From Manihot esculenta (Eukaryota; Streptophyta; Magnoliopsida; Malpighiales; Euphorbiaceae): DNA of 64,000 bases. The position numbers were made by a program, and so were the translations under genes. Location of the stretch: NCBI RefSeq assembly GCF_001659605.2, contig NC_035174.2, positions 23,758,027 to 23,822,026 on the forward strand, given 5' to 3'. Every line of letters begins with the position of its first letter. Positions within the stretch are counted from its first letter, which is position 1. Of the stretch, positions 1 through 11,724 are shown in pieces. The notes beneath the pieces were generated by a model. The model was not told the origin of the DNA. It worked only from the letters and a program-made list of their open reading frames with translations, and made no database searches.

Positions 1-115
1 CCCGAAAGTCTAAGTGAGGGAAGTGCAGGTTCGGCCGCCGAACCTTATGTTCGGCCGCCGAACATTGCATGGATGCGGAGGCACTTTCGGCCCCCGAACG
101 TGGCCTGGCCAGCCA

Positions 116-125
116 CTATAAAAGG
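116..125 (+). promoter_or_regulatory. LTR TATA box
   Basis: CTATAAAAGG lies just downstream of the paired palindromes. The same block is found at the matching place in the other Tekay-like LTRs (reverse orientation at 30653-30662 and 38150-38159). It is inferred to be the LTR promoter TATA box. Confidence 0.6.
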
Positions 126-1192
126 GTCCCCTTGGTCCGCACGGGCGAGCTTTTTCTCTCCCATTGTCGGTCAAGGTGAGTCTCCACCGCTCCTCCCTCG
201 ATCTTGAGTGTTTCCTTTAGATCTTTCATGGTTTTAACGAGTTATAACTTCGTTTTGAAGATTTGTGAGCTTTGAGCAAGTTTTGAGCAAGTTTTGAGTG
301 CTTGGAGGTTCAAAGAGCTTAATCTCTCCATCTCCAAGCTAGGATCACTTTCCTCTCGTTTCTTCAAGAGGTAAGGGTCGATCTTGAACTCTTTTTATGT
401 TTTAAACAAGTTTTAAGTAAGATCTATGGGTAGAAATGCATGTTAGGACATATGTTGAGTTTTTGAGCAATGTAGCTTGATTGTGTATGTATGAAGTGTT
501 GTAGATGGGGTATATGCATGTTTGAGGCCCCTAGGAACTTGTATGTATGTTTTGGTTGAGAAATATGCATGATCTGTGGTTTTGGGAGGCAGGAGGTTCA
601 TTTGAACCAAGTTTCTGCCATTTGGCAGAAACCAGGTTCGGCAGCCGAAGGGAGTTTCGGCCGCCGAACCCCTCTTGTGAAGGCAGCTTTCGGCTGCCGA
701 AGGTGCCCCCGAAAAGAGACTTTCGTCTCTGTCTGGCACTTTCGGCCGCCGAAGGTGCCGCCGAACCTAGCTGAGTTTCGTCTCTGTCCAGGACTTTCGG
801 CCGCCGAAGGTGCCGCCGAAGGTGCCCTGTTCAGCCTTTTCATGCATATTTTCTGTGATGTTTTCAGGATGTTTTAGGGGGTTTTTGGGGGATACATATT
901 AGAGTTATGTTTATATATATGTTGGTCCCTCATTGGAGTCCACCTGTGTAGGTTCGGACCCGAGGAACCAAGGACCCCAGCAGTGAGCCAGCTGCTGAGA
1001 GTTTGACAGAGTCAGCCAGAGGTGAGTGGAACTATACTTAACCTTTTAAATTAATAAAGTGAATGTTTTATCATGTTTCATGCATCATGACTATAATATA
1101 GGTTGTTTGCATTAGAATCACGAATATGCTACATTGCATTATTATATTGTGGTTGATGAGGAGGGACATTGCACGACTCACTAGTCCTGTGT

Positions 1193-1312
1193 ACGAAGTC
1201 CTGTGGTGCCCATAATAGGGCCGGGCAATAGCTCCGATATACGAAGTCCTGTGGTGCCCATAATAGGGCCGGGCAATACGAAGTCCTGTGGTGCCCATAA
1301 TAGGGCCGGGCA
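1193..1312 (+). repeat. LTR-internal tandem repeat, 3 units of about 37 bp
   Basis: Three units start at 1193, 1241 and 1278. Each contains GTGGTGCCCATAATAGGGCC; the first unit carries an 11-bp extra tail. This is the same minisatellite as in the LTRs of the intact element, where it has 4 and 2 copies. Confidence 0.9.
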
Positions 1313-1944
1313 TGGAGCTGAGGGATTTTTGGGTCGGTCCGTCCATGATGTGAAATGTTTGTGCAATGATGCATTTCATTATAGCATGTTTTAAATATTC
1401 TTTTATAGTCCTACTCACTGGGCACCTAGCTCACCCCTCTCCCCTAACCCCCAGGTTTGCAGGTACGGGATTGATAGAGAAGAAAAGAAGAGAAAAGTCA
1501 TATGTATGTAATAGCTAGAGTATGTGGACATGACAAATGATAAGAATGTAATGTAAAGTTTTGAACAGTTATGTTTATGTAATTATGTTGTTGAGGATAG
1601 AGTTGTGCTTGACCATAGTATATGTTAATCCTTTGGTATGTACATGATCTTAGTTTATGATGTATATGTGAACCAACTCAACACAGGATATATATTGCCT
1701 TTGAGGCTTTGATGAAATCCCACAGAGGGATTAATGTTTATGTATATGATGAACATAGTGCATGCACAGGTTGAGTTTGGTGAATGAAGAAAAAGAAAAG
1801 TTTTTAATTCTTATGTATGTTTGTTGATCATGTATGGGATTAAACAGGTAAACAGGATGTATGTAGGCTTGCTACGGGTTCCGGCGGCCTTAAGCCGACC
1901 TGAATCCTAGCGCCGGTAGCGGTCCGGATTTCCGGGGCGTTACA

Positions 1945-2070
1945 CTTGTCAAGTGGAACGGCCTTGGTGTTGAAGAAACTAGTTGGGAGAAGGAGTCAAG
2001 TCTACAGGCATACGCACACAAGATAGAGGACTTCATTAACGCTCAGTCGACGAGGACGTCGACCATTTAA
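1945..2070 (+). pseudogene. C-terminal end of a Ty3/gypsy polyprotein (chromodomain), split by the LTR insertion
   Basis: An open frame of 41 codons ends in TAA at 2068-2070. It encodes the last part of a chromodomain: the LVKWNG and ETSWE blocks are typical of integrase C-terminal chromodomains of plant chromoviruses. The rest of this polyprotein lies to the left, beyond the Tekay-like LTR inserted into it. The stop is followed within a few bases by a purine-rich tract and an LTR, the normal order at the 3' end of such an element. The sequence differs from the chromodomain of the intact element in this window, so it is another family. Confidence 0.75.
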
Positions 2071-2079
2071 GTGGGGGAG

Positions 2080-2721
2080 TGTCAGGGTCATAGAGTTTCA
2101 GGGACCAAAACTGTAATTTTCCAATATTAGAATTTTCGGGAAATAATGATGGGATAAATTAGTAGAAAATAGTAGTAAGAAAAGAGTCGTGTCAGTTTCT
2201 TGTAATTCCTTTTTATTTATTTGTTAAGGGGGGATGTCACCTCAGACATATTGATGTCTCCTCCCACCATAGTTCTACTTGTTCTTAAGACTCTTTAGGG
2301 GGGAGTGACTAGTTGGCCACCAGCAAGGGTTGGGCCCGACTGGCCACCGTAGGCTTGTCGAGTCCCTGGATTGTGCCTTCTCTTCTTGCAGGCGTCCCCC
2401 CCGTCTGCAAGTTGGGAATGGGTCGTTGACATGATTGTGTAATGACTATTTTGCCCCTGGAATAAAATAAGTAGCCCATTCAGTAAATCTCTGTGCTTGG
2501 TTGCTTGTTGATGTGCTTGTATTGCTATAATTGCCCGATCATGATATTTTCATATGATAATTGTGGTATTTCCCGTTTTTACGAGAATGGGGCAAGAGGT
2601 CCTAACCTTTACGTTCCTTTGTCCAGGTGAACGCGTAGAGAGCTTGGCTGGCTTGAAAAGAGTTCAAACCAAGTGCCACACGGTTCCAGGCCAGTGTCGA
2701 AATCTGAAATCGGGAATGACA
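2080..2721 (+). mobile_element. 3' LTR of a second Ty3/gypsy (chromovirus) element
   Basis: It is preceded by the purine-rich tract AAGTGGGGGAG (2069-2079), the expected polypurine tract. It begins TGTCAGGG and ends AATGACA, giving the TGTCA/TGACA inverted termini. Length is 642 bp. AT-rich TATA-like (about 2210) and AATAAA (about 2461) stretches are present. The flanking 5 bp on the right are TTGTA; the left end of the element is outside the window. Confidence 0.75.
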
Positions 2722-3628
2722 TTGTAGTGCTTTTTTTAAATTAAAAAATTAATTAATAAATTTATCCATAAGAATTAATTAGTATTTTTTTTAAATACCA
2801 TAAATATTTACAAAATAATAACGGGCGAATGCGTTGAGCTTGTAACTACTAAACACGGTTACACCACGCGAAGTTTGGGAAAAGTCAATATTCAGGTGGC
2901 GGAAGGAATGCGATAAAAGAAAGAAAAGAGGTGGCTGAAGGCCCGTATCCAAACGACCCTGATTTAGTTTAACGTTTAAAAAATTATTTCTTCTAGAGTC
3001 TAGACGTCAGCTGTTTGGCTTTTGAATGTTCTTCTACGTTTTTGAATTTGGCATTCGAAGCTTTTCTATTTTTATTTTCTCAAACTTTGCCTCTCCTTTC
3101 CTTTCATTTCGGGTAGTTGTCTAATCATTTATTGTGAATATTAAGCAACCAAGATCCTTGGCGACTTCTTCTCCGACTGACTGCGAATTCCATTTACTCC
3201 CTTCAATTTCCATTTCAGACATTTATATACAGGTAAAGTAGCTTTTCAATTTTGGAATTTTTTTTGGTTCTACAATCTAAACCCTAACTTTCTTGTTAAA
3301 ATTTTCCCTTTTTTGGTCTAACTTAGCATCATCTTCGACTCCTTAGCTTTAATAATCGATTCACGTAATATTTTCATCATCTTGGAGCTTATGGGTAATT
3401 GGGTTGCTTTTGTTTTTGGGGTTTTTGGCTGCTTAATGAGCTAAAATTTGATACTTCCCTGATTTTATTTCCTTATCTTCTTATGGTAACTGATACTATA
3501 TGTGGTGGTTTTTGCCTCAATGAATGATGGATCCATGCTCTTTCTTTTATTTTAATTTTCTAAACTTTGGATTATTTGCCTGGTTTTCTATTAATTGCTT
3601 AATATAGCCTCAGGGGATCCTAGAGAAG
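2722..3628 (+). promoter_or_regulatory. Promoter and 5'UTR region of the VTT-domain gene, with a probable 5'UTR intron
   Basis: AT-rich sequence runs to about 2830, then more balanced sequence. From about 3120 it looks like leader. A good donor (CAG|GTAAAG, GT at 3233) and an acceptor (TATAG at 3607, or CAG at 3613) define a likely leader intron just upstream of the ATG at 3629. No single clear TATA box stands out. The transcription start is not determined. Confidence 0.5.
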
Positions 3629-6365
3629 ATGCCAGAGACCTCTGAGGAGTCTGGAAAAGAAGCTGCAAACTCTGAGCATCATCCTGTGAATTCGAGGGAA
3701 GATAGTGAATATGTTAGGCTTGTTATTTCCAATGAATCAAGAGTAGCTGAACCTGAAGATACCCGCATCTTACAAACTGAAGCAAATACAAGAATTAAAT
3801 ATCTAATTTGGTGGATTAAAGCTCTGGCACTATGCCTTCTCTTGATTATACTTCTTCTCATTTTAGTGAAATGGGGAGTGCCGTTTCTTTTTGAGAAGGT
3901 AATTTCTCTCCATAACATTCTGCTTTTCTGCAGATTAATTTTGAAATTCCGTGCTTAGTAATTGTCAAAGCTCTTAACTATTATTGTATTCGTGCATTTA
4001 TTTGCATGAAGGAAGCCACAATTTGATATGTCATGTTTTAATTTATTGCAATGAAGAAAATGACACGTAAGTTTGCACTTGTCAAACTTAATTTGGCAGG
4101 AATTGATGGGTGTCTTTAAATGTGAATGAAATATGACTGAGTAACTTCTTCCTCGATCCAATTTTATCTATAATTTTTCAAAAATGTTTTTGTCCAAAAT
4201 TATCCATTTCAATGAGCATTATTATTAAAATTATTTAATTTTACCCTTATGTCTAATGAACAAAATAACTAATTATACAGTTTCCTAAAACTTTTATCAT
4301 TATTTCTCTTTCTCTCTCTCTTTATTATCCCAGTTCTAATGGTAGGTTAATGGAGAAAGGCTTTTTAATATTAGAGTAGTTAGGTGAAATAGATGATAAA
4401 TTAGTCAAATTAAGGAGAATTTTGTGTTAATTTAGGTTATTTAATTGTTTCCTTAATTACTGTACAAAAACCTTAGGCAAAAGATAGAAGTGGATGGAGG
4501 AGGGAGTATACACTTTGTAACTTTTCTTGGAATTTTTTATTGCTGTTAGTTCTTCTGCTGCTTTATGGCAAGCATGCTGTGTCTGGAAAATTTAATGTTA
4601 AATTGCTTAAGCTCAGACATAAAAACACAAAAACGCATGCATGCATCCACATTTTAAGATGAGAGAGCTCTAAATCTAATATTAGTTTATTCATACCAAA
4701 GTCTGTTCAATCTCATTGTAGGTTCTCTTGCCAATCATGCAATGGGAAGCAACTGCCTTTGGCCGACCAGTCCTTGCCCTTGTGCTTGTTGCTTCTCTGG
4801 CCTTGTTCCCTGTGTTTTTAATTCCTTCAGGACCTTCCATGTGGTTGGCTGGGATGATTTTTGGATATGGTATTGGATTTGTCATAATTATGGTTGGAAC
4901 TACTATTGGAATGATCTTGCCCTATTTGATAGGGCTACTGTTCCGTGAACGCATCCATGTAAGACCAATGATTTTTAGTTGATGATCTTTCTTTCTTTCT
5001 TTTTTTCTCTCTATTTTTATTTTCTTTTAAGATAAACCTTTGTTGAAATGGACAACTTATATAATCATCTAATTTTTATTTTAACTTCTGAACTTTTGAG
5101 AATTTCAATGTTCAGCAATGGTTAAAGAGATGGCCCCAAAAAGCTGCTATGATCAGACTTGCTGGTGAAGGGAGTTGGTTCCATCAATTTCGAGTAGTTG
5201 CACTCTTTAGGGTTTCACCATTTCCATACACAATTTTCAACTATGCAATAGTAGTAACCAGTATGAGATTTTGGCCATATTTATGTGGTTCAGTTGCTGG
5301 AATGGTACCAGAAGCTTTTATCTACATCTATAGGTATGTTCGCTTTGATTCCTTTAACTGCTTGGCTGCAAGTTCGCTTTTATCTGATGAAAATATGCAG
5401 TAAATATTAGATTTCTTATCTAGCTCTTTATGTATATATGTATGAAAACTTCTTACCTAGTGTATACACATGTTAAACCAATAATAGTGGATCTCACTAC
5501 AAAAACATGGTGGGTCTCAGTACAAAATATAATTTTGTGCTTTTCGCTGGTTGTTTAAATTATGGTGCAACTAAAATCTTTCCATAAAACTATATATGTT
5601 TCCCACTGTTTTGCCACATGGGATTACAAAAATTTATGCCAAGTGGCAATTTATCTAAAGATATATATAATTTATCTAATTATACCATATATAACTATAA
5701 TGTATTTAATACATGTGTCTTCTGTTATTATGAGTAATAATTATAAGTGATTATATTGTTGTGATAAATTTCTTTATTATAACAATTTTAAACAAGATTA
5801 ATGCTATAGGTGCTAACTAATAATATCAAAGTGTATTAAAAAATAATATTTGTCTCCAAAATGTGCTTAGCGGTCATTTTGGTAAAATTAAATGAAATTT
5901 AAAACGTATAGCTATTATTTATTTGTATTTATTAAAAGCATAAATAGTCACATACGAAACACGGATAGTTCCCTAGTTTTGTTGTAAAATTAGCTGCTTG
6001 AGAAATCTGTACACGTATATGGCGAAAGTATACATATAAGTTCTCAAATTTGTCTAAAAATTTTCTCCAGTTCTCTAATTTCTACTGTAATTTTGTGCAG
6101 TGGTCGGTTAATAAGGACATTTGCTGATGTGCAATATGGGAATTATCACTTATCTACTTTGGAAATCATATATAATGTCATCTCCTTTATTATCGCCATC
6201 GTTACAACGGTTGCTTTCACTGTTTATGCAAAAAGAGCTTTGCAGGAGCTTGAAAAGGCGGAGACTACTGAAGAAGTTCCTGCCTACAACACAGGCAGTT
6301 ATGAGATGGTAAAGCTATCACTTGAAAGGAGCAATCATGTAGGTTTTTCATCTTCTTTGTCATAG
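3629..6365 (+). CDS. VTT-domain (SNARE-associated Golgi protein / TVP38-TMEM64-DedA family) membrane protein, four exons
   Basis: Exons are 3629-3898, 4722-4958, 5116-5333 and 6101-6365. All junctions are GT-AG, and the spliced frame is open for 329 residues; the exon 3/4 join completes a Ser codon. The N-terminus (1-57) is acidic and hydrophilic. A strong transmembrane segment follows at about 58-82. The VTT domain spans about 105-260, with the glycine-rich hydrophobic blocks [19 protein letters not shown] (exon 2) and [13 protein letters not shown] plus [15 protein letters not shown] (exons 3-4), typical of plant members. A last hydrophobic segment precedes a charged tail. The family consists of multi-pass endomembrane proteins; bacterial DedA and human TMEM41B/VMP1 relatives act in lipid handling. 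The specific role here is unknown. GAGATG|GTAAAG at about 6307 could be an alternative donor, so the exact C-terminus is less certain. The gene lies between transposons but looks intact. Confidence 0.85.
4145..4506. mobile_element. Stowaway-like MITE in intron 1 of the VTT gene
   Basis: The right end, read inverted, is CTCCCTCCTCCATCCA, close to the Stowaway terminal consensus CTCCCTCCGT. The left end CTTCTTCCTCGATCCA matches it; 20 of the first 25 terminal positions agree by eye. TA dinucleotides lie next to both ends, as expected for Tc1/mariner-type target duplication, although the left one is separated by one base. The interior is AT-rich and has no ORF. Length 362 bp. Confidence 0.65.
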
Positions 6366-6820
6366 TCTAGACAGTTAAGAAGGAAATGTTAGTACATGTT
6401 AAAAGATTTGATATGGTAAGAGGGATCCTCCTATCCCCGATTGTTTGTATCATTTTTTTTTTTTTAACGTCAGGTTTCCCTCTTGATCTTTGTAATTACA
6501 GAAATAGAATACAGAAAAGAAAATGATTTGACCATCTTATATGAAATGTTAGGCCTTTGAGCCTGTAGCTTCTAATTTTGTGCTCCTTGACACACCCACT
6601 TCAGCTACTTTGTCCCATCTAGAATTTGGCCACCTCCTACTCATTCCTTTTTTAAAAAAGAAAAAAAAAATAACACAAATAAATTAAAGGCAAGAAGATA
6701 GGACTCATATCCTATCAGACACGAGACAAACAGTCATAGCCAACAATGCAATGAAAAACAAAGTTCACTCTATCAACAAACTAGAAGAGAAGCGCGAAAA
6801 TAAAAAAAAGGAGGGGTTTC
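6366..6820 (+). other. 3' flank / probable 3'UTR of the VTT gene
   Basis: No ORF. A T-rich run at about 6452-6466 is followed by a low-complexity A-rich stretch (6650-6672). The poly(A) site is not identifiable with confidence. Confidence 0.3.
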
Positions 6821-6935
6821 AAAGTGGCCAAACTGATTATTTGGATTTTTCATACCTTATTTGATTAGTTAAAGTGGCCAAACTGATTATTTGGATTTTT
6901 CACACCTGATTTTATTAGTTAAAGTGGCCAAACTT
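6821..6935. repeat. 50-bp tandem repeat, 2.3 copies
   Basis: Units start at 6821, 6871 and (partial) 6921, each beginning AAAGTGGCCAAACT. The first two differ at only a few positions. Confidence 0.9.
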
Positions 6936-7767
6936 GCACTGTTCTCTAATTGGAGGAGCAGATTGCACTATTGAACTCCAACAGAAGAAGTTTATCTCCT
7001 TCAGTTTTGAAAAAAAAATTCATTGAAGTTTTAAGAAAATCTATAATTATCCGTTTTTTAGTTACTAAATATTTTATTATTTAATTTATATAATATGAAA
7101 AATTTATTAATTAGTTTTTAAATTTTATAAAAAAGGTATATTAGTCCCATCATATTGAGGGTATTATAAATTTTTTAATCATATTTAACTAAAATTAATA
7201 GAAAAATTAATTAATAAATTTTTTAAAACAAACAAAAACAATAACTAACAATTGTTTCCCAGTTACGAATTTAGCGCCAATTATTTATAAGAAAAATAAA
7301 GATTAAAAAAACTTTTAAGAAAAAGGATTTTTCATCGGTTATAAGACCATCGACTTCCAACCTTTTAATATCTAGGAAGAGAAATGATTCGGCTAAACTT
7401 TTTAGGTTAAATATTTAATTTACCACTATATTTATTGAAGATGTCCAATTTGCACATTTTCCACTTTTTTTTTTTTTTTTTTTTACTCAAATTAGTTTAA
7501 AAGTTCTAATCTTTGCTCAATTTAACTCAAAAATTAAAATTTATAATATAAATTCATTTATGAATTTAGACAAAATTAAGTTCAATCTCTTAATTTTATT
7601 TTTAAATTTCCTTAATTTTTTATTTAAGCCAAAAATCAAGCAATTTTTTTAATTTGAACACAAATTTACACAAAAAAACGTAATATATTGTGATTGATAA
7701 AACTTCATTGTAAATCTAGCATTCTTAGCAACAAAGATTAACTTGAAAGTTGTTTAATTCATTTGTT
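6936..7767. other. AT-rich intergenic spacer
   Basis: No supported gene. It contains a poly(T) run (about 7466-7484) and simple AT-rich sequence, ending at the target duplication TAGGT (7768-7772) of the next element. Confidence 0.6.
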
Positions 7768-7772
7768 TAGGT

Positions 7773-9590
7773 TGTTAGTAATATGTCCTAAAATCAATCT
7801 GTTGGTTATAGTTGTATATTATTTTTCATGTAATTTAAGTATTTAAATAGATTATATAAAAACTGTTATTTATTTTTACTATTAATTTAATTGAATTTCG
7901 AATAAAAATAAAGTATATTAGTCTATATTATTATTCGAAGGAAATTATAATGTGATTATAATTGTGAGATTCTTAATGTATTTAAGTAACATCTCCAAAC
8001 GTTCTTAGTCGATCATGATTGGACAATGATTAGAGCTGTTGAGACTGATATATATTATATTCTTTCCTTTTAGAGAAAGCAACTGATCTCATAGGTTATA
8101 ATAAGTGAGATATTTAGAACTAATATGTAAGTGCTTATTTTATAAATAAATGCACTGAACTAATTCGCCTGAAAAATTTATATGGAAATAACTTGTATTT
8201 ATAGCTTATTCAAGTAATGACTGTGTAAGTGATCATTTGACTTTGAAATCAATAAAAAATCTTATATAGGGATTTTGATATTTTGATTCATCTTACACAT
8301 TACTTAGTTTATGAGCAATGAATAGAGATGAATTGAATATATTATGAACGATATGAAGATATTTATGTGATTGAGATAGGATTTATCACCCTAGGTTAAA
8401 TTAGAAAATTTTCCATTTGTTTTTTGCTAGTATTGATCATGAAATCATTGTGCAAGGTAGAATGAAATTAGCAAATAAGATTTAAAATTTCATTCAATCG
8501 GTCAATGGTTAATAGATGAGATTTAATATGATTTAACATTACAGACAAGTTTCATGTATTAAATGTTAAATCAGGATATTTATGATGAAGGGATATTAAT
8601 TACACTCAGAAATTATGATTGAAAGGTTAAGTCAAACCACTTTTGATATTCTGAATATTTGGATTGTATTTACAAGTTACTAGACAATGTTCTTTACTTT
8701 CAAATTAATTAATTAGTTAATTATATTTATTGCTAATATATTTAAAACCTAATGAGTCACATACATAAATAATTGAATGATAAAATAAAACGAGAATTTA
8801 CATCTTGTAGGACTTGATTGCATATAAATTGATATTGAGATAAAATTATAATTTGAAAGAATTATGATTTTAATTTAATTAATTAAGAAGATACATAATT
8901 AAAATTGTGTAAAATGTATATGGTCTATTTATTAAAGTTCTAGACTATAGTTATAATTTATTTATTTAATTAGTTAAATAAATAAATAAATATTGTTATA
9001 TTGAAACCTTAGGATTTTAGTATAAAAAAATCTCTTATGAGACCTTAGGAGAGACTTTTTGAGAGCCTCCATAAATAAATAATTGAGTCACATACATAAA
9101 TAATTGAATGATAAAATAAAACGAGAATTTACATCTTGTAGGACTTGATTGCATATAAATTGATATTGAGATAAAATTATAATTTGAAAGAATTATGATT
9201 TTAATTTAATTAATTAAGAAGATACATAATTAAAATTGTGTAAAATGTATATGGTCTATTTATTAAAGTTCTAGACCATAGTTATAATTTATTTATTTAA
9301 TTAGTTAAATAAATAAATAAATATTGTTATATTGAAACCTTAGGATTTTAGTATAAAAAAATCTCTTATGAGACCTTAGGAGAGACTTTTTGAGAGCCTC
9401 CAGAATTTGTAGGAAAGGTAGAGGGTTAGCACTTAAATTCTCTCCTTTTCTCAAACCCTTAAAATAGTTCTATGGTTTTTCAATCGGCATTTTGTGTGGA
9501 TATCGTTAGGGACCAGATACTTGAACGGTTTGTAATTTCCGTAAAATGGACCGATAACTACCCAAGCCGAAGGTAAGAAATTATATTTCA
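7773..9590 (+). mobile_element. 5' LTR of the copia element, 3' end deleted, carrying a tandem duplication
   Basis: It aligns with the 3' LTR at 11725-13276 from TGTTAGTAATATG up to about 9570. It then loses similarity where the deletion joins integrase sequence. It is longer than expected because of the 331-bp duplication at 8754-9401. The deletion edge is approximate. Confidence 0.75.
8754..9401 (+). repeat. 331-bp tandem duplication inside the 5' LTR
   Basis: Copy 1 begins GAGTCACATAC at 8754 and copy 2 at 9085 (offset 331). They match almost perfectly through GAGAGCCTCC (9070 and 9401). The only difference seen by eye is CTAGACTATAG against CTAGACCATAG. The 3' LTR has a single, more diverged version. 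Confidence 0.9.
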
Positions 9591-9601
9591 TTATATTCAT
9601 T

Positions 9602-11665
9602 GATTACTATTTGAGATATGGTTATGTATATTTAATGAAAAACAAACCTGAATCTTTTTAAAAAGTTCAAGGAATTCAGAATTGAAGTTGAAAAAAACAG
9701 ACAAAAATATTAAATCACTTAGATTCGATCAAACTGATGAATATTTAAGTCATGAATTTTGTGATTATCTAACAGAGAATGAGATTCTCTCACAATGGAC
9801 TCCACCTGGAACTCCACAGCATAATGGAGTTTCAGAAAGAAGAAAATCGTACTTTATTGGATATGGTTCGGTCCATAATGAGTCTTGTAGATTTACCTTT
9901 GTCCTTTTAAGGTTATACCTTGAAAACTGTGATATGCTTTCTTAGAAGAGTTCCATCCAAATCTGTTAATAAGACTCTATATGAGATGTAAACTAATAAA
10001 AGATCAACCTTATCACACATAAAGATTTGGGGATGCTATGAAGTGTTTGATATTTGATAAGTTAGGAGTTAAGTCAGATAAATGTAATTTTGTGGGATAT
10101 ACAAAGAATCTATTGGATATTATCCCATTGAGAGAAAAGTATTTGTCGCAAAATATACTACCTTTCTAGGAAAGAGTTTTTCCTTAAAGAAAACAATGGG
10201 AGTCAAATAGAACTTGAAGAAGTTCAAAAATAAAAAATGGACATACAAATACAACCAGAACCACATATCTACTATGGAAACACAAATTGAAGCACTACCG
10301 TGTGGATTTGTTAGGACGAGTAGAACTCCAATAAGATTAGACCTTCTTGTGGAGACTTATAAGGATGTTTCACTTATACCTGATGAGTCTAACAACTATG
10401 AGGAAACAATATCTGACATTAATTCTTTAGATTGGCTTGAAGCAATGAAATCCAAAATAGATTCCATGTACACTAAGTATGAAATTTAGTTGATGCATCT
10501 AAAGGAATAAAATCCATTGGGTGCAAGTGGGTTTTAAGAGAAAAACTAACATGAAAGATAATATACAAACGTACAAAACCAGGCTAGTTGCTAAAGGTTA
10601 CAAACAAAGACAAAAAATGTTAACTTTGATGAAACCTTTTCACCAGTAGCTATACTTAAATCTATAAGGATTTTATTTGCAATAGCAACATAGCATGATT
10701 ATGAAATTTGGCAAATGGATGTCAAAACAACATTTCTGAATGGGAATCTTCTTAAGGATGTGTACATGATACAACCTAAAGATTTTAAATCCAAAAAATT
10801 TCCTAATAAGGTATGCAAATTGTAAAAGTCCATTTATAGACTTAAGCAAGCTTCACAGAGTTAAAACATCCATTTTGATGAAACAGTCAAACAGTTTGAT
10901 TTTGTCAAAAATATGGATGAACCTTGTGTATACAAAAAGTTTAGTGGGAGTAGAGTTATATTTCTTATTTTAAATGTAGATGACATATTAATAATAGAAA
11001 ATGATATTCCATTACTATAACCTCTAAAGATTTTATTGTCCAAGAGTTTCTCCATGAAGGATTTGAGAGAAACCGTTTATATTATGAAAATTAAAATCTA
11101 TAGAGACAGATCTAAAAAGTTACTTGGCTTATCTAAATCCACAAAACAAAGTGCTAAAATGGTTTAGATTGGAGGAATCCAAAAGGATTTCTAACTATGT
11201 CACTTGAAGGGACTAAAGAACGCAAAGTTCATGGATATTCAGATGTGAATTTCTAATTAGATTTTGATGATAACAAATCTCATTCTAGTTATAATTTTAC
11301 ACTAAATTGTGAGGCAGTAAGTTGGAAAGGTTCCAAACTAGAGGCCATTACAGATTCTATAATAAAAGCCAAGTGCACATATGTGTTATTCACAATAAAG
11401 GAGACAGTTTTGGATCAAGAAGTTTATTTTTGAAATTGGTGTAGTTTCTAGCATTATTGATCCAGTTATATTGAACTGTGATAACAATGGAGCCATTGCA
11501 TAAGTAAAGGAACCTAGATTTCGTTAAAAATCCATGTATGTACTTAAGTAATTCCAAATGATTAGAGAGATCACTGAAAAGAAAAATGTAGAGATAAAGC
11601 GAGTTTTACTAATAAGAATCTTAAAAATTCTCTTACTAAGGCATTGTTCCAATAGAAACATAATT
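9602..11665 (+). pseudogene. Ty1/copia pol remnant (integrase, reverse transcriptase, RNase H)
   Basis: Mid-integrase begins near 9602 (RYGY followed by a YLM block), with a frameshift at about 9660. An open piece at 9682-9945 carries the copia integrase motif GTPQHNGVSERR. The linker to RT appears at 10214-10489. RT fragments follow, with the catalytic YVDD read as NVDD near 10975. RNase H-like sequence with VSWKGSKLEAIT is at about 11310. Many stops and frameshifts show it is dead. In functional elements this region encodes the enzymes for reverse transcription and insertion. Confidence 0.85.
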
Positions 11666-11724
11666 ACTGCATTCATACTTAGAATAAGTCACATGGGTGA
11701 TTGGATTTAGTGCAAATGGGATAT

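Larger units (their letters stand above)
1..1944 (+). mobile_element. Tekay-like Ty3/gypsy LTR, 5' end cut off by the window
   Basis: This is the reverse complement of the LTRs of the intact element at 28797-38514. It ends in GGGGCGTTACA at 1944, as those LTRs do. A TATA box (CTATAAAAGG, 116-125) and paired TTCGGCCGCCGAA motifs at 30 and 50 mark the promoter-proximal U3. A second cluster of such motifs lies at about 630-820, in the part expected to be transcribed. By comparison with the intact copy, roughly 240 bp of U3 lie outside the window. It may be a 3' LTR or a solo LTR; its left end is not visible. It is inserted in the chromodomain end of another gypsy element, whose sequence resumes at 1945. 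Short ORFs inside it (Ser-Ala-Ala-Glu-rich) are translations of the GC-rich motifs, not genes. Confidence 0.9.
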
